Below are positions 63,401 to 64,000 of a DNA stretch of 64,000 bases, one piece after another. The notes beneath the pieces are model-generated. The model was given only the letters and a program-made list of their open reading frames with translations. It was not told where the DNA came from and searched no databases. Positions within the stretch are counted from its first letter, which is position 1. Every line of letters starts with the position of its first letter. Made by a program: the position numbers and the translations under genes. The DNA is taken from positions 309,311 to 373,310 of the forward strand of contig VZRG01000265.1 of NCBI GenBank assembly GCA_013397435.1. Direction: 5' to 3'. This stretch comes from Erythrocercus mccallii. Taxonomy: Eukaryota; Chordata; Aves; Passeriformes; Dicruridae.

Positions 63401-64000
63401 TTCAGTGTGTGGACTTAGGTAACGATGACACTTTCCAAATCAACTCAATTTATTGAGCAAGTTCTTTTGGATGCTGTAATTTAAAGTTCTTACAGTGCTT
63501 AATAATTCTGAGCTTGTAAAGTCTGATGATGTAGGACAGGAAAGAGTGATATTCTTAATCACTGTCTAATATTGTTTCATATCCAGAAAGCCAACTTCAT
63601 CCTTTTTTTGCTGCAGATCTTTCCTGCAAGAGGAATGAAGCATAATCTTGGTGCCTAAGAACAGTCCTCCTCTTGTGGCACCATTTACAGTCTCACTGTT
63701 TCCTTCATTTCCTGCCTTCTCCTACATACTGTTTTATATTTCCATGTGAAAACATCCAAAGTAAATTATCCCTCGATACATAAATTCCAAGCCTCTGAAT
63801 GCAAATGTCTGCATGGTAAACAAAATAATGACTCAGTTAATCTGTAAGGTAAAAATTTCTGTGATTTTGTTTTATTCTATTTTATTTTACTTTTTTCATT
63901 TGATTTTTATAAACAGATGAGCTATAGACAGGTCATTTTCCATGAAAGCATATCATCTCACCTTCATCTACTGTCACAGGGAAGGGGAGAAGATGCCCTT
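54413..64000. other. Unique AT-rich noncoding sequence to the window end
   Basis: No gene or transposon assigned across 9.6 kb. The longest frames (55249-55584 plus, 59042-59401 minus) lack domain features. A short imperfect duplication (AACATTTCAGTT type) lies at 60642-60669. The segment 54660-54800 has TAAT-rich unique sequence. Confidence 0.5.

Noticed and set aside
1..64000. CRISPR arrays, bacterial operons, rRNA or tRNA genes, interstitial telomere arrays
   Set aside because: No regularly spaced repeats, no cloverleaf-like sequence and no TTAGGG arrays were seen. The CR1 and LTR content points to a bird nuclear genome.

Overview
The window reads as AT-rich vertebrate nuclear DNA, almost certainly from a bird. 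It carries at least eight fragments of CR1 LINEs of different ages. Several end in the diagnostic 3' tail (variants of ATTCTATGATTCTATGAT). It also carries a TG...CA endogenous-retrovirus LTR of a type I recognise from avian genomes, and a second truncated copy of it. I see no bacterial features: no operons, ribosome-binding sites, tightly packed genes or CRISPR arrays. I also see no tRNA or rRNA gene.

Layout. From 1 to about 1.7 kb the minus strand shows protein-like open frames beside plausible splice signals. The best is a frame ending at a stop codon at 118-120, and it may be the last exon of a gene entering from higher coordinates. I do not recognise the gene. From 1.7 to 64 kb I can support no intact gene. 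This stretch looks intergenic or like a very long intron. It is broken up by CR1 copies at 6.9-7.2, 8.6-9.6, 21.6 (tentative), 24.9-25.4, 28.9-29.0, 32.6-33.2, 38.0-38.9, 39.7-40.7 and 51.1-51.4 kb, and by the LTR copies at 11.4-12.0 and 21.65-21.77 kb. Short tandem duplications lie at 3.25, 46.9 and 54.3 kb. Microsatellites and homopolymer-rich stretches are scattered throughout.

The longest ATG-started open frame (240 codons, minus strand, 38.05-38.77 kb) is antisense to a CR1 copy and is not a gene. One stop-free, hydrophilic minus-strand frame without a 5' ATG (35.59-35.84 kb) is the most interesting unexplained coding-like signal outside the left edge. Several unique, AT-rich stretches with clustered homeodomain, POU or forkhead-like words (notably 49.13-49.50 kb) could be conserved enhancers, but that needs an alignment to other birds. 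I found no convincing new biological system. The points most worth checking are the unidentified left-edge gene, the 35.6 kb frame and the possible regulatory islands.
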